Below are positions 4,178 to 11,418 of a stretch of DNA of 11,528 nt, one piece after another. The position numbers and the translations under genes were made by a program. Positions within the stretch are counted from its first letter, which is position 1; every line of letters starts with the position of its first letter. Source of the stretch: DASQDT01 sp036380435 (GTDB lineage Bacteria; Acidobacteriota; Blastocatellia; Pyrinomonadales; Pyrinomonadaceae); NCBI GenBank assembly GCA_036380435.1, contig DASVES010000201.1, forward strand, positions 1-11,528. Reading direction: 5' to 3'. The notes beneath the pieces were generated by a model. The model was not told where the DNA came from and did no database searches. It saw nothing but the letters and a program-made list of their open reading frames with translations.

Positions 4178-5956
4178 ATGCCGTTCAACTTCGACGCCAT
4201 CGTCATCGGCACGGGCTTCGGCGGCACCGTCGCCGCCACCCGCCTCGCCGCCAAGGGTAAAAAGGTGCTCATGCTGGAGCGCGGCACGTGGTGGATCACG
4301 CCCGCCAAGATCGGCAAGGCGCCGCAGAGCGCCCTCAAGAAGATCCCCGATTGGGCCAAGGAGCAGACCCCGAAGCACCCCGTCCAATACTGGACGCGCC
4401 CGAACCACCGGCAGGGCCTCCTCGACTTCTTCGCCGCCGTCCGCAGCGGCGTCAACAAGGACGGCCTCTACCAGTATTCGATGTTCAAGCAGGCCGACAT
4501 CCTCACGGCGAGCGGGGTGGGCGGCGGCTCGCTCATCTACTCGAACGTCACGGTGCGCCCCGTTCCGGAGGTTTTGGCCGGCATCGGCCTCGGCCTCACC
4601 GACGCCGACTACGCGGCGGCTTACAAGTGGATGGAGGATCACCGCGGCCGCCTCAATCACATCGTCACGAAGATCCCGCTACCGGGGCGCGACGTGACGA
4701 ACCTGACGACGGACGACTACCTCTACCTCGACCGCGCGCGCGTGCTGCGCGACGCGGCCGCCGCCGCCGGGCCGAAGCTCGGCATCCAGTTGCCCTGGAA
4801 GCCGCTCGACCTCTCCCTCATCGAGTACGACCCGCACCGCGCCGACGGCGGCGACGCCAAGAAGGTCGGCACCTTCTGCCAACGCGAGGGCCGGTGCATC
4901 CTGGGGTGTCTGCCCTCGGCCCGCCACACCTTCAGCAAGACGCTCTACCAGAAGCTGCTCGCCGACCCTGCGAAGGGCGTGACGCTCTCGCCGATGGCCG
5001 AAGTTCGGGACATCAAACAGGTTCCCGGCGGCTACGAGGTCAACTACCGCGACCACCGCGACGACAACAAGAAGACGGTCTCCGCCCCGATGGTCTTCCT
5101 CTGCGCCGGCACGCTCGGCACGACGGAGATTCTTTTGCGCTCGCGCGACCGCGGCGGCCTCAAAATCACCGACAAGCTCGGCACGCACTTCTCGACCAAC
5201 GGCGACTTTGGCGCCTTCGTCGTCGGCACCACGAAGCCCGTCCACAGTTCTGTGGGGCCGATCAACACCTGTCAGGTGAGCGCCAGGATGGGAAACCTCC
5301 ACATCAAGGTGGAAGACTCGGCCGTCCCCGAAATGTTCGCCGCTATAACCAGCACCACTCTCAACGTGCTCGACAATTTCGCGCAACGCGAGATACTGAA
5401 GGCGCGGATGAAGTTCGCCTTCTTGCAGATGGCCGTGCCCGACCTGCGCGACTTCTTCCCGCACCTGCCCAACACCTACGACCCGGAGAGCTACCAGAGC
5501 GAGCGGGAGATGGTCTCGAACATCTTCTTCTTCAACGTCATGGGGCAGGACGACGCGAGCGGCAAGTTCACCCTGAGCAACGACCGGCTCGATCTGGATT
5601 GGGACAAGAAGATCGGCGAGACGCCCGTCTTCCAAAAGATTGAGACACTCCTCAAGGCGCTCGCCGCCGAGATGGGCGGCCGCTACACTCCGTTCCCGCT
5701 CTGGAAGGGGTTGGGCAATAAGAAACTGATCGTGACCCACCCCCTGGGCGGCTGTCCCATCGCGCCGACGAGCTTCGACGGCGTGGTGGACGAACTTGGC
5801 CGCGTCTTCGACGGGGGCAAGCCCAAAGGCTCGAAGGACGTGCTGCCGGGCCTGTTCGTCGTGGACGGGGCGGCCATCCCCGGCGCGCTCGCCACCAACC
5901 CGTCGCTGACGATTGCCGCACAGGCGTTGAAAGCGGTCACCGCGGCTCTGCCGTAA
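4178..5956 (+). CDS. GMC-family FAD oxidoreductase, cholesterol-oxidase-like
   Basis: This 592-residue flavoprotein is of the glucose-methanol-choline family, closest in layout to ChoD-type cholesterol oxidases that oxidise a sterol or other alcohol using FAD. The FAD-binding GTGFGG is at 11-16, with the acidic LERG end of the second strand at about 34. GVGGGSLIYSN lies at about 111-121. A Cys cluster (CQREGRCILGC, 234-244) is typical of the ChoD subgroup. The active-site histidine lies in HPLGGC (521-526), and the C-terminal FAD/active-site segment GLFVVDGAAIPG plus ATNPSLTIA (about 572-580) carries the expected Asn574. There is no signal peptide, so a cytoplasmic enzyme is expected, unlike secreted actinobacterial cholesterol oxidases. 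The start is fixed by AGGGAGG five bases upstream. It is followed after 25 bp by a gene of unknown function. The true substrate is open: sterol, hopanoid or another hydrophobic alcohol are all possible. Confidence 0.88.
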   Translation: MPFNFDAIVIGTGFGGTVAATRLAAKGKKVLMLERGTWWITPAKIGKAPQSALKKIPDWAKEQTPKHPVQYWTRPNHRQGLLDFFAAVRSGVNKDGLYQYSMFKQADILTASGVGGGSLIYSNVTVRPVPEVLAGIGLGLTDADYAAAYKWMEDHRGRLNHIVTKIPLPGRDVTNLTTDDYLYLDRARVLRDAAAAAGPKLGIQLPWKPLDLSLIEYDPHRADGGDAKKVGTFCQREGRCILGCLPSARHTFSKTLYQKLLADPAKGVTLSPMAEVRDIKQVPGGYEVNYRDHRDDNKKTVSAPMVFLCAGTLGTTEILLRSRDRGGLKITDKLGTHFSTNGDFGAFVVGTTKPVHSSVGPINTCQVSARMGNLHIKVEDSAVPEMFAAITSTTLNVLDNFAQREILKARMKFAFLQMAVPDLRDFFPHLPNTYDPESYQSEREMVSNIFFFNVMGQDDASGKFTLSNDRLDLDWDKKIGETPVFQKIETLLKALAAEMGGRYTPFPLWKGLGNKKLIVTHPLGGCPIAPTSFDGVVDELGRVFDGGKPKGSKDVLPGLFVVDGAAIPGALATNPSLTIAAQALKAVTAALP

Positions 5957-5981
5957 GAGACCGGCCGAAGGAGTAGTCGAG

Positions 5982-6944
5982 ATGAGCAACGAAGGATTCT
6001 TCCAACTCGGCCTGATGGACGTAAGCGGCAGGCCCGTCAACGAGTCGAAGGTGCGGGTCGCTTTCGTCCGCGTCGCCGACAACAAGACGATCCTCTCGGC
6101 CGCGAACCTCGACTTCCCGCCTTCACGCAGGTTCGCCGTCCCGGCTTTCCCACAGGAGAAGAACCTGTTCTGCGAGGTAACGCCGCCGCGCTACCGGATG
6201 CGCCGCTCCGGCGTCTTCACGCTCACCGACGGCGAGACGATAGTCCGCAACCTGACGCTCTTCCGCCGCCCCGACGAGTGGGCAGCCGCCTTCACCGCTT
6301 GGGATCAGCTCTCCAGCCACTTCTCGCCGCTCAAAGAGGTGCTCAGGAAATCTTCGGCGGTGAAGGTGCGCGGCGGGAAACTACTCGGCAAGTTTACCGA
6401 GGCGTCCTACGACGGCGTCAACACTAAGACGGAAATCTTCGCCAAGGCCGCGCTCCTGAATCTCTACACCAAGCTCACGGACTTGAAAGAGCCGACGGGC
6501 GGTAAGGAGCCATGGTTCTCGTTCGTCCGCGAGGTCGTCGAGATCGGGAAGGAGCGGTTCATCGCCATCGTCAACCCGCGCATGGGCGACATCGTCCGCG
6601 CCATCAAGAACGACCTCGGCAAGTTCGAGGGCTACAAGAACACGCCCGCGCAGAACCACTTCGGCAACATCCCGGCCGTCTTTCAGGTGCAGAAGTCGAA
6701 GATGTTCAGCCTCAAATCGACCGAGGATCACGGCAACGTCCAACTGACGCTGGCGCCGGGCAAGGACGCCTCCGGCAACGACCTCCTCATCCTCGACGCC
6801 GACATCGACGAGAACGGCCAACTGATGGCCCACCTCGCCGACCTCTTCAAGCACAAATTCACCGGCGGCACCCACCCCTTCGACATCCACGAATACCTCG
6901 CCCTCGACAACCCCCACCGACCCCTCGGCTATGAGCTAGTCTAG
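5982..6944 (+). CDS. Unrecognised 320-residue protein paired with the GMC oxidoreductase
   Basis: The start ATG 5982 has a strong GAAGGAG (5968-5974) seven bases upstream. It sits 25 bp after the GMC stop, so the two are almost certainly co-transcribed. The N-terminal 95 residues look like a beta-sandwich: alternating strands LGLMDVSGRPV, VRVAFVRVAD and LFCEVTPPRYRM resemble carboxypeptidase-regulatory or transthyretin-like folds. A mixed helical domain follows (about 98-260, with AALLNLYTKLTDL and FSFVREVVEIGKERFIAIV). The C-terminus is rich in His and Asp (DADIDENGQLMAHLADLF, then HPFDIHEYLALDNPH), which could form a metal site. There is no signal peptide or membrane helix. I do not recognise the family. 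A partner, chaperone or hydrolase acting with the oxidoreductase is inferred only from the operon. Confidence 0.82.
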   Translation: MSNEGFFQLGLMDVSGRPVNESKVRVAFVRVADNKTILSAANLDFPPSRRFAVPAFPQEKNLFCEVTPPRYRMRRSGVFTLTDGETIVRNLTLFRRPDEWAAAFTAWDQLSSHFSPLKEVLRKSSAVKVRGGKLLGKFTEASYDGVNTKTEIFAKAALLNLYTKLTDLKEPTGGKEPWFSFVREVVEIGKERFIAIVNPRMGDIVRAIKNDLGKFEGYKNTPAQNHFGNIPAVFQVQKSKMFSLKSTEDHGNVQLTLAPGKDASGNDLLILDADIDENGQLMAHLADLFKHKFTGGTHPFDIHEYLALDNPHRPLGYELV

Positions 6945-7029
6945 AGGCGAGAGCGGACGACGCCCAGCTCACCTGAAGACATGGCTGACGCCTGTCTAAC
7001 GACCTTCAGCGCGCCCGCCCCGTCGTCGA

Positions 7030-7071
7030 AAAATCACAAAATCACAGACGGGAATACGTGAGTCCCGTCTG
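7030..7071 (-). terminator. Probable intrinsic terminator of dcd
   Basis: On the minus strand CAGACGGGA (7071-7063) pairs perfectly with TCCCGTCTG (7053-7045) around a nine-base loop. It is followed by TGATTTTGTGATTTTT, a T-rich tract. The stem lies inside the last codons of dcd and the tract holds its TGA stop (7044-7042), so terminator and coding end overlap. The convergent 320-residue gene on the plus strand has no clear terminator of its own. Confidence 0.55.
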
Positions 7072-7632
7072 GCCCTGATACTTGCCGCCGCGGTCTTCGT
7101 AGGAGGTGGAGCAGTCTTCGTCGGACTCGAAGAAGAGGACTTGGCCGATGCCTTCGCCCACGTAGACGCGCAGGGGGAGGTCGGCGAGGTTGCCGAGTTC
7201 GATGACGAGGCGGCCCTTCCAGCCGGCTTCGAGAGGGGTGGTGTTGACGATGAGGCCGGCGCGGGCGTAGGTGGATTTCCCGAGACAGATGCCGGTGACG
7301 TTGCGGGGCATGTTGAAGGTCTCGACGGTGACGCCGAGGGCGTAGGAGTGCGGGGGCATGAGGTAGTAGCGTGAGCCGTCGTCAGCGGTGCGGATGGGCG
7401 GCTCGATGAGGGACTCGTCGTTGAAGTGCTTGGGGTCGATCTCGCGCGCCGTGATGGGGGAGAAGACGCGGAAGCCGTCGTCGGCGAGACGCATGTCGTA
7501 GCCGTAAGATGACGCCCCGGCGGAGATGATGCGGCGGCCATCGGTCTCGCGGACGAGGGTGGGGTTGAAGGGTTGAATCAGCCCGGCTTCTTCGGCCATG
7601 CGGCGAATCCAGCGGTCGGATTTGACGGTCAT
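7042..7632 (-). CDS. dcd: dCTP deaminase
   Basis: Dcd deaminates dCTP to dUTP for thymidylate synthesis in the cytoplasm. The 196-residue product from ATG 7632 begins MTVKSDRWIRRMAEEAG, the standard N-terminus of this Dcd subgroup. The frame extends 15 codons further upstream to 7677, but those lack family similarity. SSYGYDMR (41-48) and DPKHF (66-70) are conserved. The nucleotide-binding loop GKSTYARAG (118-126) supplies Ser120 and Arg124, and the catalytic glutamate is expected at E145 in LVIELGN, by alignment from memory with E. coli Ser111, Arg115 and Glu138. The C-terminus has SYEDRGGKYQGQTGLTYSR, the lid that closes over the triphosphate. No Shine-Dalgarno precedes the start. It lies 106 bp after the DUF4097 gene on the same strand, separated by a GC-rich stem, and may have its own promoter. 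Confidence 0.95.
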   Translation of the reverse strand: MTVKSDRWIRRMAEEAGLIQPFNPTLVRETDGRRIISAGASSYGYDMRLADDGFRVFSPITAREIDPKHFNDESLIEPPIRTADDGSRYYLMPPHSYALGVTVETFNMPRNVTGICLGKSTYARAGLIVNTTPLEAGWKGRLVIELGNLADLPLRVYVGEGIGQVLFFESDEDCSTSYEDRGGKYQGQTGLTYSRL

Positions 7633-7673
7633 TGTTTTTGATTCCGGAGGAAAATGTTTGAGAGAGCGGCAGC

Positions 7674-7728
7674 CCACGCGCGCGGCGGGCCGACGCGCAG
7701 CATAGCGGGCCGCGCGTGGCGAAGTCCA
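7674..7728 (-). promoter_or_regulatory. Stem-loop and possible dcd promoter
   Basis: CCACGCGCG (7674-7682) and CGCGCGTGG (7711-7719) form a perfect 9-bp stem after the DUF4097 stop; no T-run follows immediately. Overlapping it on the minus strand, TGGACT (7728-7723) and TATGCT (7704-7699) are spaced by 18 bp, each four of six matches to sigma70 boxes. Either reading (terminator of the upstream gene or promoter of dcd) is tentative. Confidence 0.3.
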
Positions 7729-7738
7729 GACGGGCGCG

Positions 7739-8725
7739 CTACGGCGCGGCGGCAGACTTGATGCGGACGCGGCCGTCGCCGACGGTGAGCGAGAGCGTCG
7801 CGCCGCCGGAGCCGGCGACGCCCTGAAGGGTGCGCTCGGTGGGCTTCGTGCGCTCGCGCGGGACGAGTCCGGCGTAGGCGTTCTCGATGCTGCCCGTGCG
7901 CAAGACCTCGGCGTTGACGTAGCCGCTGAAGTTGGGCGGGAGCGCGAGGTTGAGGTCGCCGCGGATGAGGCGGAGGCTGGCGCCGCGTCCGCGCCAGCTT
8001 CGGGCCGTCACGTCGAGGCTGACCGTGCCGCCCTGAAGCGTGGCCTCCACGTCGCCGCCGGCGAGCGTGAAGACGGTCGGGTCGCTCTCGCCGGCGATTA
8101 AGCGGACGGCCCCCTCGACGCCCTTGATCGTGAGCGCGCCGCGCCCTGAGTAGATTTCGAGGTCGGTCATCACGGGCACGCGGACGCGGTAGTCGATCTT
8201 CCACGGCTGGCCCAGGAGGCGCTTGGGGAAATCTTTCGCCGTGCGCTTCATGTACTTGCGGTCGTGCGTGCCGACGGTGAGGACGGTGATGTGATTAACG
8301 TCGTCGTCGAGGTGGAAGGTGTTGACGGCGGCGAGGCGCGCGAGGTCTTCCTCGGTGTCGCCTGTCAACTCGACCTCGGCGGCGATCTCTACTTCGGCGC
8401 GCTCCCACGCCTCGACGATGAGCGAGCCTTGCGGCGCGCCGTAGACGGTGAGGCGACCGCCGTAGGCGAAGCGGCGCGTCTCCTGCCGCGCGGTGGTGCG
8501 CTTCAAGGGGGCGGCGGCGCGAGGGGCGGGCGTGGGCCGCGCCGACGGTTTCGAGTCAGCGCGCTTGCCGCTCTGAACGTGCGGCGGTGCGGCGGCCAGA
8601 GAATGTGCGGCGGCGTGGTGCGTGAGCGCGGACGCTCCGAAGGTCGCGGCGGAGGCCACCGTTAGGGCAGCGCAGCGAGCGAGGAGGGCGCGGCGCGTGG
8701 GGCGCTTTCTCTGTGTGTGTTTCAA
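7739..8725 (-). CDS. Exported DUF4097-type beta-strand repeat protein (first copy)
   Basis: This 328-residue protein starts at TTG 8725, chosen because AGGAG lies six bases upstream. The N-terminus carries TRRALLARC (10-18) before a moderately hydrophobic stretch (19-35), a signal peptide of possible Tat type. A Pro/Ala/Lys-rich linker follows (about 46-80). The mature domain has short repeated strands with Gly turns (GGRLTVYGAPQGSLIVEAWERAEVEI at 89-114, then LEIYSGRGALTIKGVEGAVRL), the signature of DUF4097 putative-adhesin beta-helix proteins. The INTERVAL 140-180 is more charged (HDRKYMKRTAKDFPKRLL). Its location is likely periplasmic or on the surface. It lies downstream of a second DUF4097 gene and the sigma/anti-sigma pair. 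No enzyme motif is visible, and the biochemical role of the family is largely unknown. Confidence 0.82.
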   Translation of the reverse strand: MKHTQRKRPTRRALLARCAALTVASAATFGASALTHHAAAHSLAAAPPHVQSGKRADSKPSARPTPAPRAAAPLKRTTARQETRRFAYGGRLTVYGAPQGSLIVEAWERAEVEIAAEVELTGDTEEDLARLAAVNTFHLDDDVNHITVLTVGTHDRKYMKRTAKDFPKRLLGQPWKIDYRVRVPVMTDLEIYSGRGALTIKGVEGAVRLIAGESDPTVFTLAGGDVEATLQGGTVSLDVTARSWRGRGASLRLIRGDLNLALPPNFSGYVNAEVLRTGSIENAYAGLVPRERTKPTERTLQGVAGSGGATLSLTVGDGRVRIKSAAAP

Positions 8726-8747
8726 CGGCGGCTCCTGTGTGAAAGAT

Positions 8748-8803
8748 GAGGCGGGCGCCCTCCTCGGTCGTTCGGCCTGAGCCGTCGGGAGAGCGCCCGC
8801 CTC
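8748..8803. repeat. Long stem-loop between the two DUF4097 genes
   Basis: GAGGCGGGCGC (8748-8758) pairs perfectly with GCGCCCGCCTC (8793-8803). The stem extends inward to about 16 bp with one mismatch (8759). The 24-base loop contains a smaller GGC/GCC stem. It lies 20 bases upstream of the ribosome binding site of the downstream DUF4097 gene. No T-run follows on the minus strand, so it may be an RNA processing or attenuation element rather than an intrinsic terminator. Confidence 0.55.
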
Positions 8804-8830
8804 TGGAGATGTGTCTCACGGGTGGTGAGT

Positions 8831-9637
8831 TTAGCGCGTTCGCGGGGCGATGGAAATGGAGCCGAGCGTGTTAGTCGTGTTGAGCTTGGCGCCGCCGTTG
8901 CCGACCTTGCCGATGACCTTGCGCTTGTCGTTGAAGAATTCGAACTGACCGCGCCCGGCGAAACCGTTCACATCGATGTTGCGCGTGCGCGGGGCGGTCG
9001 CCGTCAGGCGGAAGCCAGCGTCGGCGTTGATGCGGAGTTGGATGTCGCCCTGCGTGGACTTCAGCTCGTAGGTGCCGCCGTCGAGGAGTTCCGCGTCGAA
9101 GAGGATGTTGCCCATGATGTTCTCGGCGACGACCATCTGCGCGCGGATGCCGGTCAGCTCGATGTCGCCCTCGGTGGAGACGCGCGCGCGCACCACGGAG
9201 CCGCGCACGTTGCGGACGATGATGTTGCCGCGCTTGGTCTGGATGTCCACGGTCGAGTAGGCGGGGACGTAGATGGTGAAGTTCACGTCGCCTTTGTCCT
9301 CGCGGTTCTCGCGCTCGACATCGATGGTCACGTCGTCGCCCGAGACCTGCGGAACGACGCGCGTCGAGGACGACTCCATGCGGGCCGAGACCTTGACCTT
9401 GGCGCGCTCCCAGGCGATGACTTCCACGGTGCCGGAGCGGTTGATGAGGAAGAGGCGGACGTTCGGCGTGGCCGGATACTCTTTGGTGAAGCCCTTCTGC
9501 GCGGGCGCTTCCGCCGGCGAGAAGAGGGCGAGAGTAGAGAACAGGACGAGGGCGGGCGAGACGCGTGTGAACGCCCGCGCGGCGCGCGCCATCCCGGCGC
9601 GCGCACGTCGCTTCAGGCTGTGCGGTGCGTCTCCCAT
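8831..9637 (-). CDS. Exported DUF4097-type beta-strand repeat protein (second copy)
   Basis: From ATG 9637 the product is 268 residues. A basic N-region (SLKRRARAGMARAARAF) and hydrophobic core (SPALVLFSTLALFS, 27-40) end at a probable signal peptidase site after APA (45-47). The mature part shows the DUF4097 pattern: NRSGTVEVIAWERAKVKVSARM, then strands with GD, GN and GT turns (VDIQTKRGNIIVRNVRGSVVRARVSTEGDIEL; ELKSTQGDIQLRINAD). It shares the V-E-A/I-W-E-R-A motif with the downstream copy, so the two are probably paralogues. The frame also opens at GTG 9736, which overlaps the anti-sigma stop as GTGA and would couple translation. That start adds 33 Arg-rich residues before a normal signal peptide, so I prefer 9637; ATG 9592 is also possible. 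None has a strong Shine-Dalgarno. Confidence 0.82.
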   Translation of the reverse strand: MGDAPHSLKRRARAGMARAARAFTRVSPALVLFSTLALFSPAEAPAQKGFTKEYPATPNVRLFLINRSGTVEVIAWERAKVKVSARMESSSTRVVPQVSGDDVTIDVERENREDKGDVNFTIYVPAYSTVDIQTKRGNIIVRNVRGSVVRARVSTEGDIELTGIRAQMVVAENIMGNILFDAELLDGGTYELKSTQGDIQLRINADAGFRLTATAPRTRNIDVNGFAGRGQFEFFNDKRKVIGKVGNGGAKLNTTNTLGSISIAPRTR

Positions 9638-9732
9638 CGAACTACGGTGCGCGTGCGCCCGACGGCGCCGACACGCGCCCTCCCTGTAAACGATTTCGGC
9701 CCCGGCGGGCGTGAGAGGCGAGAGGCGCTGAC

Positions 9733-10473
9733 TCACTGCTCGCTAAACTCCCGAAGCAGCTCCATCTTGTCGCGCAGCGCGGAGTTGAGCATCTCCTCGG
9801 AGACTTCGTCGTGCGGGTTGCGCTTCAGCTCGTCGAGCGAGCCGACTACGGCCTGATCGATCACACCCAGGCTGCGGTCGAACGAGTCGCGCATGCGCGG
9901 GTTCCATGCCGCCTTGCGCTGCTCGACGCGTTGCTGCAAGTAGCTGATGCGGGCCTGCTGCTGTCGCAGGTAGGGGTGCGGATAAGAGTCGTCTTCGACC
10001 AGCGCGGCGCGCGACGGCAACAGAGCCGCGGCCCGGTTCTCGTTCTGCGCCGTCCTCACGTCCCTTAAGCCCTGCACGCCGACGGCTGTGATAAACGAGA
10101 CGCTCACCGCGATGGCGGCCACGGCCGCGGCCATCTGCGGCAACGTCAGCTCCCAGCGGCTACGGAAGAGGCGCGCCCAGAGACTCGCGCGCGCGGGCGC
10201 CGGACGCGATGACGCGGGGTCGGCCGCGGGACGGAGCGCCCTCTCGCCCTCGATGGTGTTGCTGATGCGCAGCCACATGGCGCGCGAGTCGGGCGGGGCG
10301 TACAGGTGCTCGCGGCTCTCGCGCGCGGCCGAGACGATCATTTGCAGCTCGTCGCGCACTTCGGCACAAGACACGCACCCTTCGAGGTGCGCGCCGAGCG
10401 CGACGCGGACGCCGCCCTTCAGCGTGCCTTCAAGAAAATCGCTGAGCAGTTGTTGGCACTTCTCGCAGTCCAT
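9733..10473 (-). CDS. Membrane-anchored zinc-finger anti-sigma factor
   Basis: This 246-residue protein would bind and silence the ECF sigma factor encoded upstream. The N-terminus has the ZAS/zf-HC2 pattern: Cys3 and Cys6, then His29-x3-Cys33-x2-Cys36. This is the zinc-binding anti-sigma domain (about 1-55). A Pro/Arg-rich linker follows (80-100), then one membrane helix (LPQMAAAVAAIAVSVSFITAVGV, 111-133). A 110-residue outer part with a predicted coiled coil (QQQARISYLQQRVEQRKAAW, 171-190) would lie in the periplasm and could sense the signal. AGAGG about nine bases before ATG 10473 supports the start. The stop overlaps a GTG that could begin the DUF4097 frame. The family call is confident; the signal sensed is unknown. 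Confidence 0.9.
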   Translation of the reverse strand: MDCEKCQQLLSDFLEGTLKGGVRVALGAHLEGCVSCAEVRDELQMIVSAARESREHLYAPPDSRAMWLRISNTIEGERALRPAADPASSRPAPARASLWARLFRSRWELTLPQMAAAVAAIAVSVSFITAVGVQGLRDVRTAQNENRAAALLPSRAALVEDDSYPHPYLRQQQARISYLQQRVEQRKAAWNPRMRDSFDRSLGVIDQAVVGSLDELKRNPHDEVSEEMLNSALRDKMELLREFSEQ

Positions 10474-10695
10474 CTTGCTTAACCTCTGACGCGGAACTTA
10501 AAACCTGCGGCCAATGGCGCGTGGCCGACGCGTGTTCTTCGGGGGAGGAGATTTCGGCGCGCGCGGGCCGCGTCTTCGTTTTCCAACTACTTTCGCCGGT
10601 CTCTCGTGGAGGCCGCGCGCGTCCGTTGTGACGTTCGCCGCTCGCGGGATTGACGGTGTCGCGAGGCGCGACTCCCGAAGCAACGTTGTTGGTTG
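10474..10695 (-). other. 222-bp spacer between sigma and anti-sigma genes
   Basis: I see no gene here. One open frame on the minus strand (10498-10683) is Arg/Pro-rich without family character. GGCC (10510-10513) and GGCC (10522-10525) form a short GC palindrome, with no long stem and no T-run. Sigma and anti-sigma genes usually overlap or are separated by a few bases, so this gap may hold a second promoter or an untranslated regulatory element. Confidence 0.4.
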
Positions 10696-11418
10696 CTATG
10701 GCGACTCGTTCTGTTGCCTCAAAAGCATCCGCAGCTTCATACGGGCCTTGTGCAGTTGCGACTTCGAGGTGCCGACCGAGCAGCCCAAAAGCCGCGAGAT
10801 TTCCTCGTGCTCGTGACCCTCAACGTCGTGGAGGACGAAGACCGAGCGATAGCCGGGCGGCAGAGCGGCGACGGCGTTGTCGAGCGCGATGCGGTCAACG
10901 ACAGGCATCTTCGACGGGTCTTCCGTACCGCGCACGATCTGGACGGGCATCTCGCCCTCGTCCGTGGTCTGCTCTAACCTGACGCCGCGCTTGCGGAAGT
11001 GCATCAACACCTGATTGACCGTCAGCCGGTGCAGCCAGGTGGTGAACTGCGACTCGCCGCGGAAACTACCGATCTTCCGGTAGAGCTGGATGAAGACCTC
11101 CTGAGCGAGGTCTTCGGCCTCGGCCACGTTCTGCGTCATCCGCAGACACAGGCTGAAGACGCGGCGGTTGTGCCGCTCGTACATCAGCTCGAACGAACGC
11201 ATGTCGCCGGCGGCGGCGGCCTGCGCCAGCTCATAGTCCGACGCCTTTGATTTGTCGATTTCGAATGCCGCCACGTCTGGATTGGTCGGGGCGTGCGGGG
11301 CGTCTCTCAAGTCTTCGGGGCGCGCCGGCCCCGCAGCGCCGAAGGCGCCGGCCGCGAACGGCCCACTTCGCAGGGCGCACTCACGCGCCGGAAGTCGTGA
11401 CGTGTCACCGAGTTCCAT
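10696..11418 (-). CDS. ECF (sigma70 group 4) RNA polymerase sigma factor
   Basis: Taken from ATG 11418 the product is 240 residues. Region 2 spans about 62-145: ELMYERHNRRVFSLCLRM, then AEDLAQEVFIQLYRKIGSF (101-119), which binds core polymerase, and the -10 element part FTTWLHRLTVNQVLMHFRKR. Region 4 spans about 178-235 with PPGYRSVFVLHDVEGHEHEEISRLLGC and the helix-turn-helix VGTSKSQLHKARMKL (215-229) for -35 recognition. The roughly 60-residue N-terminal extension, rich in Ala, Pro and Arg, is unusual for ECF factors. A later start such as GTG 11274 is therefore possible, and the frame also opens earlier at TTG 11517. None has a good ribosome binding site. A palindrome CTAAATTTAG (11469-11478) lies upstream. 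It heads the minus-strand group with its anti-sigma factor. Confidence 0.92.
   Translation of the reverse strand: MELGDTSRLPARECALRSGPFAAGAFGAAGPARPEDLRDAPHAPTNPDVAAFEIDKSKASDYELAQAAAAGDMRSFELMYERHNRRVFSLCLRMTQNVAEAEDLAQEVFIQLYRKIGSFRGESQFTTWLHRLTVNQVLMHFRKRGVRLEQTTDEGEMPVQIVRGTEDPSKMPVVDRIALDNAVAALPPGYRSVFVLHDVEGHEHEEISRLLGCSVGTSKSQLHKARMKLRMLLRQQNESP

Noticed and set aside
4679..6085. 468-codon open frame on the strand opposite the GMC oxidoreductase
   Set aside because: GC-rich coding DNA keeps antisense frames open. The translation is Glu/Val/Arg-rich with no motifs, while the plus strand has FAD and active-site motifs.
6945..7029. Terminator for the 320-residue protein gene
   Set aside because: Only a 5-bp stem (GCTGA with TCAGC) and no T-run on the plus strand.
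7653..7760. Short plus-strand frame preceded by a GGAGGA-like site
   Set aside because: 35 codons, Arg/Ala-rich, antisense to the region before dcd; the ribosome-site match is probably chance.
9638..9736. GTG start of the second DUF4097 gene overlapping the anti-sigma stop
   Set aside because: It would place 33 Arg-rich residues ahead of an ordinary signal peptide. Kept only as an alternative because the GTGA overlap could couple translation.
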